The position numbers and the translations under genes were made by a program. 9,449 bases of DNA, taken from positions 1 to 9,449 of the forward strand of contig CAYMRB010000400.1 of the NCBI GenBank assembly GCA_964392615.1, given 5' to 3'. Numbering within the stretch: the first letter of the stretch is position 1; each line of letters starts with the position of its first letter. A model generated the notes under the pieces. That model was given only the letters and a program-made list of their open reading frames with translations, searched no databases and had not been told where the DNA came from. Positions 1 through 5,804 of this stretch are shown in pieces. The DNA is from CAYMRB01 sp964392615 (GTDB lineage: Bacteria; Planctomycetota; UBA8108).

Positions 1-54
1 GCCGATGCCGATGCCGATGCCGATGCCGATGCCGATGCCGATGCCGATGCCGAT
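1..54. repeat. Hexanucleotide tandem repeat (GCCGAT)x9
   Basis: Nine perfect, uninterrupted copies of GCCGAT begin at the first base of the window, so the true array may be longer. A degenerate continuation (GACGGT, GACGAC) follows. Frame 1 reads it as Ala-Asp, frame 2 as Met-Pro; frame 3 reads Cys/Arg and hits TGA right after the array. A six-base unit can gain or lose copies without shifting frame, so it would change tail length rather than switch a gene off. It most likely encodes the C-terminal tail of the upstream gene. Confidence 0.95.
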
Positions 55-111
55 GACGGTGACGACCGGGACAGGCCTCGCATCTTTGCCGTCGCGTCGC
101 TCCGCGGGTAG
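1..111 (+). CDS. 3' end of an upstream gene with an Ala-Asp repeat tail (partial)
   Basis: Frame 1 is open from the window edge and ends at TAG (109-111). It encodes nine Ala-Asp dipeptides, then a short charged stretch (DGDDRDRPR) and the end IFAVASLRG. Third codon positions after the repeat are mostly G or C, as in the other genes here. The stop lies 10 bp before the best start of the glycosyltransferase gene, which fits an ordinary co-directional gene boundary. Acidic Asp-rich low-complexity tails are common in exported or surface proteins of GC-rich bacteria, but the catalytic or structural part lies outside the window, so no function can be given. The alternative is that this frame is not translated and the repeat is non-coding or encodes a Met-Pro N-terminus for the next gene. 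Confidence 0.5.
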   Translation, partial: ADADADADADADADADADDGDDRDRPRIFAVASLRG

Positions 112-121
112 AACCTCCGGC

Positions 122-1684
122 ATGTCGAACGCTTCCCATGAGCGCACTCGTGTCGGTCTGGTGATCTGGATCGTCGGCGGACTTCTGCTCCTCGCGTGCT
201 CGATCGCGCTGACCGTGATCTCGTTCGACCCCTCGTTCGTTCACGGTCAGGGCTGGCCGGAGCGTCCGATTCCCGCGGTCGTCGCGATGCTCGTCGGGGC
301 CGGTGCGCTGTACTTCGCGCTCGCGCTGTACGCGTGGCGTCGTTTGCCGCCTCTCGTGTGGGTTCTGCTCATCGGCGTCGCGTGTCGCGCGGTGCTTCTG
401 CCGTCTCGTCTGATTCAGGAAGACGACATCTACCGCTACATCTGGGATGGGAAGGTCGTAGCGGCCGGCATCGATCCCTACCTGCATCCTCCCGCGTCGA
501 TCCTCGGACGCTCGGACGGTCTCGACGCGGCCGATGCAGATCGCCGGCCGGACGGCTTGCGCTCGCTGGTCGCGATCGCGCGACGTTCGCAGTCGAACCG
601 CGTCATCCTGGAGCGGGTCAACCACGGGGAGCTCGTCAGCATCTACCCGACCGCCCTGCAGTACTGCTTCGCCGTTCACGGCCTCGTCGTGCCCGATGGG
701 TGGTCGGTCGCGGCACAAGTCGTGGCGATGAAGGCGCTGCTCGGCCTGTTCGATGTCGCGACGCTCGTGCTGGCGGTTCTTCTGCTGCGCGCTGTCGGTC
801 TTGCTCCTGGCCTCGTTGTCCTCTACGCGTGGTGTCCTCTCGTGCTCAAGGAGTTCTGGAACTCGGGGCACCACGATTCCGTGCCGATGTTCTTCGCCCT
901 CCTCGCGCTCTGGGCGATCCTTCGCGGCGAGGACGGGCGGCGGAGATCACACGGCGTCTTCTTCGTGATCGCGGGCGCGGCGCTCGGCTTGTCGGTCGTC
1001 GCCAAAATCTGGGCCTGCGTCTTGGTGCCGATCCTCTGGCGTCGCGCCGGCCTCGTGCGTGGCGTCGCGATCATCGGCATCGCTGCAGCCGTTGCCATCC
1101 CGCTGTGGTTCGCCTTTCCCGACGGAGCGGCTAACCGCCGTGAGACGCTTGAGGTCTTCGCGCTCTTCTGGGACAACCATTGCGCTGTGTTCTGGTGGAT
1201 CGAACGCGTGATCGAGACGATCGACGATGGGCGCGTCGAGCTCGCTATCGGCGACATCGCGCGAGCGCGCATCTGGGCGCGTCTTGTCGCAAGTGCCGCG
1301 ATCGGAGCGATCGTGATCGCGCTGGCTGTTGCGACGCGGCCAGCGTCGGCGCCGGCGTCGTGCTCACCGCGCGGTTTCCTGCACCGGTGCTTTCTCGCGA
1401 TTGCCGCGTTGTTTCTCATCGGGCCGCTCGGCTTTCCGTGGTACTTCACGTGGTGCGTGCCCCTCTTGCCATTCGTTCGGCACCGCGCGTGGCTCGCGCT
1501 ACCCGGACTTTTGATGGTCTACTACTTGGGCTTCTGGTATGAGTATCAGGGTGGCGGTGAAGAGGGTCTGCGCTTCTTTCGAAGTGTCATCGTCTCTGCC
1601 GAGTACGCTCTCTTCTTCGTCCTCTTGGCTCTCGAGTGCCTGAGCAGGAAGTCATGGCGAAGAGAACTCGGACGCGCTTCGTGA
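122..1684 (+). CDS. GT-C type membrane glycosyltransferase (polyprenyl-phosphate-sugar dependent, mannosyltransferase-like)
   Basis: A 520-residue integral membrane protein predicted to transfer a sugar from a lipid-phosphate carrier on the outer face of the cytoplasmic membrane. The first membrane segment is at about residues 12-33, with further hydrophobic segments near 50-70, 77-94, 196-240, 252-268, 278-308, 312-332, 385-405, 420-470 and 486-505. The loop after the second or third segment carries EDDIYRYIWDG (100-110) followed by GIDPY (116-120). This matches the acidic loop and 'GxNPY' pattern of bacterial GT-C / GT87-like enzymes, in which the acidic residues bind metal or act as base. 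Other family-like stretches are IYPTALQY (174-181), NSGHHDS (247-253) and PWYFTW (439-444). The frame is open back to base 2, so an N-terminus beginning in the Met-Pro repeat cannot be excluded. ATG 122 is chosen because it directly precedes the first membrane segment and clears the upstream stop; its ribosome site is poor. The 3' end overlaps the cupin gene. The acceptor and exact sugar are unknown. Confidence 0.75.
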   Translation: MSNASHERTRVGLVIWIVGGLLLLACSIALTVISFDPSFVHGQGWPERPIPAVVAMLVGAGALYFALALYAWRRLPPLVWVLLIGVACRAVLLPSRLIQEDDIYRYIWDGKVVAAGIDPYLHPPASILGRSDGLDAADADRRPDGLRSLVAIARRSQSNRVILERVNHGELVSIYPTALQYCFAVHGLVVPDGWSVAAQVVAMKALLGLFDVATLVLAVLLLRAVGLAPGLVVLYAWCPLVLKEFWNSGHHDSVPMFFALLALWAILRGEDGRRRSHGVFFVIAGAALGLSVVAKIWACVLVPILWRRAGLVRGVAIIGIAAAVAIPLWFAFPDGAANRRETLEVFALFWDNHCAVFWWIERVIETIDDGRVELAIGDIARARIWARLVASAAIGAIVIALAVATRPASAPASCSPRGFLHRCFLAIAALFLIGPLGFPWYFTWCVPLLPFVRHRAWLALPGLLMVYYLGFWYEYQGGGEEGLRFFRSVIVSAEYALFFVLLALECLSRKSWRRELGRAS

Positions 1685-2220
1685 CGCAAGCGGAGATGAA
1701 GGTCGAGAGGTACCCGTGGGGACCTCACGATTGGCTTGCGCGTCCGGATGTCGTCGATTCCGAGCAGCTGCTGGCCGTGCGCATCCACATGCCGCGCGGT
1801 GAGGGGACGCCTTTCCATCGGCATCCCGAGATGGAAGAGCTCGTCTACGTTCTTCACGGTCGCGCCGAGCAATGGGTGGGCGAGGAAGTTCGCGAGCTCG
1901 GCCCCGGAGACGTCGCGCACATCCCGAAGGACACGGTCCACGCGACGTTCAACGCCGGGCGCGGCGTGCTACGCCTCCTGAGCGTGCTCGGTCCTGCCCG
2001 GCCGGTCGGGACCGTGATGGTCGACGTCGGGCACGAGGAGCCGTGGGCGTCGATTCGCTCCATGGGGCGCGCGACGGTCGCCAAGAAGCGAACCGCGCTC
2101 AAGCGCGCCAAGACGCAAACCGATCGCACGCCGACGATCGATGCGAAGAAGAGCGCGGCCAAGCAGGTCGCGTCGAAGACGCGCGGCAAACGGGCGAAGA
2201 AGTCGCGCCCGAAGCGTTAG
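1654..2220 (+). CDS. Single-domain cupin protein with a basic, histone-H1-like C-terminal tail
   Basis: A 188-residue protein, probably cytoplasmic, with no signal peptide. Residues 38-115 form one cupin barrel. Motif 1 is GTPFHRHPEME (51-61), giving metal ligands H55, H57 and E61. Motif 2 is GDVAHIPKDTVHATFN (85-100), with the fourth ligand H96 and the usual glycine after PxG replaced by D93. All four metal ligands are therefore present, and a metal-bound enzyme or small-molecule sensor is likely; the substrate is not evident. Residues 141-188 are a low-complexity tail with 12 Lys and 7 Arg against 2 Asp, resembling bacterial histone-H1-like or AlgP-type tails that bind nucleic acid. ATG 1654 is preferred over GTG 1636 because AGGAAG (1646-1651) lies just before it. 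The gene overlaps the end of the glycosyltransferase gene by 31 bp in another frame, suggesting co-transcription. Confidence 0.82.
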   Translation: MAKRTRTRFVTQAEMKVERYPWGPHDWLARPDVVDSEQLLAVRIHMPRGEGTPFHRHPEMEELVYVLHGRAEQWVGEEVRELGPGDVAHIPKDTVHATFNAGRGVLRLLSVLGPARPVGTVMVDVGHEEPWASIRSMGRATVAKKRTALKRAKTQTDRTPTIDAKKSAAKQVASKTRGKRAKKSRPKR

Positions 2221-2246
2221 CAGCCTTCCTTCAAGGGGCTGCTACG
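2215..2246. terminator. Candidate bidirectional terminator hairpin between convergent genes
   Basis: TAGCAGCC (2218-2225) and GGCTGCTA (2237-2244) are perfect inverted repeats. CG/CG pairs extend the stem outward (2215-2216 with 2245-2246, T2217 bulged) and two T-G pairs extend it inward. It lies exactly at the convergence of the cupin gene and the minus-strand dockerin-like gene, the right place for a shared terminator. Neither side has a T-tract, so it is not a canonical intrinsic terminator; it could instead protect 3' ends or pause polymerase. Confidence 0.5.
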
Positions 2247-3174
2247 GCACGGGGCAGATCGACTGGCCGACGACCTGCGCGCGCACCTCCGCGAGCGCCT
2301 CGTTCGCGGCGACCTCGAGCTCGGCGATCAGATCCTCGATGAACGCGTCTTGGAGCGCCGCGAAGAGGCTGCAGACGAGGCCTCCCTCGGCCTCCAGGTC
2401 GACCTCGACGTCTTCGAGGTGCCCCTCGAGCACCTCCTGCACGACGAGGTTGCCGTTCTCGTCCTCTTCGGCCACGAACGGGATTACCGCCGTCGCGGAG
2501 AACTCCGGAACGATCAGCGTGCAGTCCGTCTGCCCGAGCAGCGCGCTCGTGACTCGGATCGGCAAGCCCTCGACCGATCCCGAGATGGCCGCGCGAATCT
2601 CGCGTGCGTCCCGATCGATTTCTCCGACAACCGAATCGAGCTCGATCGGGGAGCCAGGATTGCCCTCGCCGTCGCAGTCCGGATCCGCGAGATCCCCCGG
2701 AACGATCTCCACCTCGAAGTCTTCCACCGTGATCGTTGCCGAGTCGGCCGCGACGCAGATGACCTCCGGCACACTCTCGGCGATCAACGCGTTCAACGCC
2801 GCGTTGTCGAAGCACGGCGCCGCACAGCTCTCCGGAGAGGTGTCGCAGCCGATTGCGTCGGCAGTGAGGTCGATGCCGCAATCCGGAAACGGTGCGGGGA
2901 TCGGCGCGCCACCCTGGAAGAGGAAGTTCAGCACGTAGACCGAATCCGAGAGGTCGACGATGCCGCTGTCGTCGCCGTCCATCGCGTCGTCGCAGCCCGG
3001 GCTCGCGTCGCCGAGGAAGAGCACGCCGAGCGTCAGGATCGGATCCGAGATGTCGACCCTGCCGTCGAGATTCGTGTCTCCGCGCACGAATAGCGGCAGA
3101 TCTTGCGCTGCGGCAGACCGAACTGTGACCACGGACAGAGCGGACACGAGCACGCAAGCGATGAGGTTTCTCAT
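2242..3174 (-). CDS. Secreted, very acidic protein with an N-terminal dockerin-like calcium-binding repeat pair
   Basis: A 310-residue exported protein. Residues 1-23 form a Sec signal peptide (MRNLIACVLV hydrophobic core, AAA-Q cleavage region). Residues 31-110 carry two dockerin type I-like loops, GDTNLDGRVDISD (32-44) and MDGDDSGIVDLSD (65-77), spaced 33 residues apart and each followed by a hydrophobic helix (ILTLGVLFLG, VYVLNFLFQGG). This is the calcium-binding arrangement common in planctomycete secreted proteins. Loop 2 has Ser where loop 1 has Asp. Residues 112-310 match no domain I recognise; they look beta-rich with a helical stretch near 270-300. The mature part contains no lysine and no tryptophan, about 59 Asp/Glu against 7 Arg, and 10 cysteines, which suggests disulfides outside the cytoplasm. 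The start was chosen over the longer reading frame (to 3234) because ATG 3174 begins a clean signal peptide and has GGAGAG six bases upstream. The partner or function is unknown. Confidence 0.85.
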   Translation of the reverse strand: MRNLIACVLVSALSVVTVRSAAAQDLPLFVRGDTNLDGRVDISDPILTLGVLFLGDASPGCDDAMDGDDSGIVDLSDSVYVLNFLFQGGAPIPAPFPDCGIDLTADAIGCDTSPESCAAPCFDNAALNALIAESVPEVICVAADSATITVEDFEVEIVPGDLADPDCDGEGNPGSPIELDSVVGEIDRDAREIRAAISGSVEGLPIRVTSALLGQTDCTLIVPEFSATAVIPFVAEEDENGNLVVQEVLEGHLEDVEVDLEAEGGLVCSLFAALQDAFIEDLIAELEVAANEALAEVRAQVVGQSICPVP

Positions 3175-3180
3175 GAGCGA

Positions 3181-3186
3181 CTCTCC
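3181..3186 (-). promoter_or_regulatory. Ribosome binding site deciding the dockerin-like gene start
   Basis: On the minus strand the sequence reads GGAGAG, then six bases, then ATG at 3174. It supports 3174 over the in-frame ATG at 3234, whose extra 20 residues (containing RLERELFPGE) would bury the signal peptide. The same GGAGAG precedes the propeller/cytochrome gene. Confidence 0.75.
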
Positions 3187-3289
3187 GGGGAACAACTCTC
3201 GTTCTAGTCGGTTACAGAACCCGAAGACCCGCAAGCTCCGTCAGCCCGACACCGCTCCATTCTCCGACGAAGCGTTCGCGAGGGACAAC

Positions 3290-3303
3290 AAAAAACGGGC
3301 CGG
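3290..3303 (-). terminator. Possible weak terminator after the enolase-superfamily gene
   Basis: Directly after the TGA of the enolase-superfamily gene, the minus strand reads CCGGCCCG followed by six T residues (A6 at 3290-3295 on the plus strand). A GC-rich block ahead of a T-run recalls an intrinsic terminator, but I can find no convincing stem in the block. It is the longest A/T run in a 129-bp gap separating this gene from the dockerin-like gene, which argues mildly that the two are separate transcripts. No clear promoter was found in the rest of the gap. Confidence 0.25.
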
Positions 3304-4473
3304 TCAGCGCTCGACGACGAGTCGCGTGTTCCGTAGATAGCGTTCGGTGTCGAGCTGCGCCGCGATCCCGGCGCTTCGCGGCACCTCGATGGCACCTTGT
3401 GCCGACATCGAGATCTCGATCGGATCGTAGCCGGGGGCGTACCAGCGGCTGGAAGCCTCGACGTCTGCGGCGTGGACGAAGGCAGGGAATGCCGCGAGGG
3501 CCAGAATGGCCTGCGTGCCGATGCCGGACTCGGGCATCGTGCCGCCCCAGAGCTCGACGCCTCGTTCGACGGCGAGCGCGTAGATCCGCGCCGCCTCGAC
3601 GAGCCCGCCGACGCGCTGCACCTTGATGTTCCAGATCCGCGATGAGTCCAGCCCGAGAGCCGCGCGCCCGGCACGTGCCGATGTCAGCGACTCGTCGAGG
3701 CAGATCGGGGTCGCGATCTCGTGTCCGAGCCGCGCGTGATCGACGAGGTCGCGATGGTGAAGAGGCTGCTCGTGGAAGAGCAGGCCGAACTCGTCCATCG
3801 CGTGCAGCGTGTCCCGATCGCGTTGGAGATCGAACGACGAGTTCGCGTCCGTCCACAGCGGAAAGCCGTCGCCGACGGCGCGCCGCGCCGCGCGACACGC
3901 TTCGACATCCCATCCGGGACAGATCTTGATCTTGACGCGCTGATAGCCCTCGGCGACGTAGCCTTCGATCCAGCGTCCGAGCGTTGCCGTGTTCGTGTCG
4001 TCGGGGATGCCGACGGCCACGCCGCTGGTGATCGACGGGTGCGGCGTTCGCGCTTCTCTTGGCACGCCGAGCCTCTCCAAGCGCGCCGCCAGCGCCTCGA
4101 TGAGCGGTACGCCGGAACGCCGGCAGCACACGTCGTGATAGGCGTTTTCGAGACCGGCCCGCGCAAACGGGTTGCCGCGAACGCCGCGGCGCAGCTCGGC
4201 GTCGAACTCGTCGATGCTCGCGAACTCGCGTCCGGCGATTCGCGGCAGCAGGAGCTCCTCCCACAGCGTTCGCACCGTGCCGAGCGTCTCTTCGCTGTAG
4301 AACGGCTCGTGGTTCGGTGCGGACTCGCCGTAGCCGGTCACGCCGTCGCTCTCGAGCTCGACGATCCACGAGCGCCGTTCGAGCAGCTCCCCGGTGGAGA
4401 TCCGGAACGGCACGCGAAACGGCAATCGCAGCTCGCGGATGCGGATGCGATCGATTCGTACGCGCTCATCCAT
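3304..4473 (-). CDS. Enolase-superfamily enzyme, o-succinylbenzoate synthase / N-acylamino acid racemase-like
   Basis: A 389-residue cytoplasmic enzyme of the muconate lactonizing subgroup. These enzymes abstract a proton next to a carboxylate and use Mg to stabilise the enolate. Residues 1-130 are the alpha+beta capping domain (with YGESAP at 48-53) and about 140-370 the barrel. Visible catalytic residues are the KIK motif (K181, K183), metal ligands D209 (WTDAN), E235 (HEQPL) and D260 (CLDES), and the opposite-face lysine K284 (NIKVQRVGG, 282-290). The late motif WGGTMPESGIG (309-319) resembles the WCGGMLETGIG pattern of type 2 MenC/NSAR enzymes, so the active site looks intact. Its start overlaps the stop of the flavoprotein gene by 8 bp, and GGAG lies seven bases upstream of ATG. 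No other menaquinone gene is nearby, so racemase, epimerase or a novel cycloisomerase/dehydratase activity is as likely as o-succinylbenzoate synthesis. Confidence 0.85.
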   Translation of the reverse strand: MDERVRIDRIRIRELRLPFRVPFRISTGELLERRSWIVELESDGVTGYGESAPNHEPFYSEETLGTVRTLWEELLLPRIAGREFASIDEFDAELRRGVRGNPFARAGLENAYHDVCCRRSGVPLIEALAARLERLGVPREARTPHPSITSGVAVGIPDDTNTATLGRWIEGYVAEGYQRVKIKICPGWDVEACRAARRAVGDGFPLWTDANSSFDLQRDRDTLHAMDEFGLLFHEQPLHHRDLVDHARLGHEIATPICLDESLTSARAGRAALGLDSSRIWNIKVQRVGGLVEAARIYALAVERGVELWGGTMPESGIGTQAILALAAFPAFVHAADVEASSRWYAPGYDPIEISMSAQGAIEVPRSAGIAAQLDTERYLRNTRLVVER

Positions 4474-4484
4474 GCCGCGACTCC
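4466..4484 (-). promoter_or_regulatory. Stop/start overlap with internal ribosome site (translational coupling)
   Basis: The minus strand reads GGAG (4484-4481), seven bases, then ATGGATGA, in which the ATG starts the enolase-superfamily gene (4473) and the TGA ends the flavoprotein gene (4466-4468). Ribosomes finishing the first gene can re-initiate on the second, which indicates a tightly linked operon and probable near-equal production. Confidence 0.8.
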
Positions 4485-5731
4485 GCCAATTGACGACCCA
4501 CGTCCGGAAGGTCGAGGAAGCGCATCTCTCCAGCCGTACCGCGCAGATCGCGCAGATGTTCCATGGCGGCGATCAGCCCCGTTTGCGGGTGGAACACGAG
4601 CTCGTGCAAGGCTGCCCGTGGCCGCGGCAGGCTCGAGCGGTAGTGCTGGCGCGGTATCTGGAAGAACGTGTGAATCTGACCGCTCGTGGCGCCGCGCAGC
4701 GCGTACTCGGCCATCAGCAAGCCGTTCGCGATGTTGCCGGTCGCGGAGATCGGCGCCGTGCCGTCGTCTTCGCGCTGCCACGCGTCGAGGCTCGTCAGGT
4801 TGCGATCGCTGAGGTCGTAGCCGCCATACGTGATGCCCCGGTGGTCCTCGAACATGCGATCCGGATCGAACAGGCGATTGAACAGCGTCAAGAAGGCGAG
4901 TGGTGTCGGGCCGTCGCGCAGCACGCGCAGCATCTCGACTTGAAACGCGTCCTCGAAGAGTGCGTTCATCACCTTCACGCCGATACGCACGCCCGGCAGT
5001 GACGTCGCGATGAGCTCCGGGACGTCGCGCAGCCATCGCAGGATCGTCGCTCGCTGGCCCGCGCGGTCCGAGCCGGCGAGGGTCGGGGCGAAGTCCTTTT
5101 CGAGGACGAGAGGATCGTCGCGCCCGCCGTCCTTCCACGACCGGTCCAGCGCCTGCAGCGTATGGAGATACTCCGCGGCGTCGTACTCCCCGTCGGGCTC
5201 GAGCGGCACGTGTAGTTTGGCCGAAGGCACGACCGGCATGTCGTGCTCCAGTCCGATCGCCACGCCATCGCGCACGAGATCGCAGTACGACTCGAGATCG
5301 CCCTCCCAGCCGCGGCCGACCCAGCTGATCGTCCAACCCTCGCGACCGCGCTGCGAGAGGATGCGCTCGCAGACCATGCGCGACGCCTTGATCTTCCAGT
5401 CCGACATGTGGCTGGAGCCGTCCGGACGCTCACCGATCACGGTCTTCAGGACGACGAAGCCGAGCCCGGCTGTCGCGTCGGCCGCGACCTGACGCGCGTT
5501 CAGGGACAGCTGCCCCGATCCCTTGCCGAACGGATTGCGTAGCGCGAACGGGCCGAGGCGAGCGGCCAGGTCGATCCGCCAGCGGTCACGGACGAAACTT
5601 TCGAGGCCGCAGGGATAGGGTTCGCTCGCGTACTTCTCCCAGTCCTCGGCCAATCGCGCCTGCGTCGTCGGATCGAGTCGGACCGGATCGGGTAGGAACG
5701 GCGTGTGCTCGGCGGGCGGGTGGGACCCCAT
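4466..5731 (-). CDS. Dihydroorotate-dehydrogenase-fold FMN oxidoreductase of unknown substrate
   Basis: A 421-residue soluble TIM-barrel protein with no signal peptide. The first strand and FMN phosphate-side loop read RNPFGKGSG (65-73), and AGLGFVVLKTVIGE (88-101) follows, matching the 'NP.G.ASG ... GFG.V..KT' start of dihydroorotate and dihydropyrimidine dehydrogenases. GVKVMNALF (251-259) supplies the conserved FMN-contacting lysine (K253). LTLFNRL (281-287) fits the later Asn strand. SATGNIANG (329-337) and ALRGATSGQIHTFF (344-357) match the 'GxGGI..G ... GA..VQIGT' C-terminal FMN phosphate site. Differences from pyrimidine enzymes: about 60 extra N-terminal residues, an insert at 102-165, and no recognisable 'N.SCPN' catalytic loop; PSAKLHVPLE (169-178) lies about where it would be. 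ATG 5731 is the only plausible start, because an in-frame TGA lies five codons upstream (5747-5749), although no good ribosome site precedes it. It is coupled to the enolase-superfamily gene. A role in pyrimidine synthesis is doubtful. Confidence 0.72.
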   Translation of the reverse strand: MGSHPPAEHTPFLPDPVRLDPTTQARLAEDWEKYASEPYPCGLESFVRDRWRIDLAARLGPFALRNPFGKGSGQLSLNARQVAADATAGLGFVVLKTVIGERPDGSSHMSDWKIKASRMVCERILSQRGREGWTISWVGRGWEGDLESYCDLVRDGVAIGLEHDMPVVPSAKLHVPLEPDGEYDAAEYLHTLQALDRSWKDGGRDDPLVLEKDFAPTLAGSDRAGQRATILRWLRDVPELIATSLPGVRIGVKVMNALFEDAFQVEMLRVLRDGPTPLAFLTLFNRLFDPDRMFEDHRGITYGGYDLSDRNLTSLDAWQREDDGTAPISATGNIANGLLMAEYALRGATSGQIHTFFQIPRQHYRSSLPRPRAALHELVFHPQTGLIAAMEHLRDLRGTAGEMRFLDLPDVGRQLAESRHG

Positions 5732-5762
5732 AAGCTTGTCGACTCGTCAGAGGGATGGCAGC

Positions 5763-5783
5763 ATTGGGGGCATTCCCCCCGAT
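5763..5783 (+). promoter_or_regulatory. GC-rich hairpin in the leader of the propeller/cytochrome gene
   Basis: ATTGGGGG (5763-5770) pairs with CCCCCGAT (5776-5783), an eight-pair stem with one T-G pair and a five-base loop (CATTC). It ends 11 bases before the ribosome site of the downstream gene, inside the 73-bp divergent region. If transcribed it would be a stable 5' leader structure; as DNA it could be an operator. No confident promoter boxes were found for either divergent gene. Confidence 0.5.
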
Positions 5784-5794
5784 TCACGAGCTGT

Positions 5795-5800
5795 GGAGAG
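5795..5800 (+). promoter_or_regulatory. Ribosome binding site deciding the propeller/cytochrome gene start
   Basis: GGAGAG lies four bases before ATG 5805 (six if counted from the GGAG core). It supports this start over the in-frame ATG at 5703, which would overlap the divergent flavoprotein gene and put 34 residues in front of the signal peptide. Confidence 0.8.
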
Positions 5801-5804
5801 TTGC

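Noticed and set aside
1..54. CRISPR array or phase-variable switch in the hexamer repeat
   Set aside because: There are no spacers between units, and a six-base unit cannot change reading frame.
2231..3157. Minus-strand frame of about 308 codons overlapping the dockerin-like gene
   Set aside because: Low-complexity Arg/Gly-rich translation; the alternative frame has a signal peptide and two calcium loops.
3175..3234. Longer N-terminus for the dockerin-like protein starting at 3234
   Set aside because: The extra 20 residues are charged and precede a textbook signal peptide; GGAGAG precedes ATG 3174.
3212..4369. Long minus-strand open frame of 385 codons inside the enolase-superfamily gene
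   Set aside because: Its translation is Arg/Ala-rich without domain motifs, as expected for an out-of-frame shadow in GC-rich DNA; the other frame has all catalytic motifs.
3304..4473. Firm assignment as menC in menaquinone biosynthesis
   Set aside because: The motifs are shared by o-succinylbenzoate synthases and N-acylamino acid racemases, and no other men gene is visible in the window.
5732..5743. Adjacent HindIII and SalI sites (AAGCTTGTCGAC), suggestive of a cloning-vector junction
   Set aside because: Reading frames and gene layout are natural on both sides and no other vector sequence is present; chance occurrence is adequate.
5703..5804. Longer N-terminus for the propeller/cytochrome protein starting at ATG 5703
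   Set aside because: It overlaps the divergent flavoprotein gene start, lacks a ribosome site and would put 34 residues before a clear signal peptide; ATG 5805 has GGAGAG in place.
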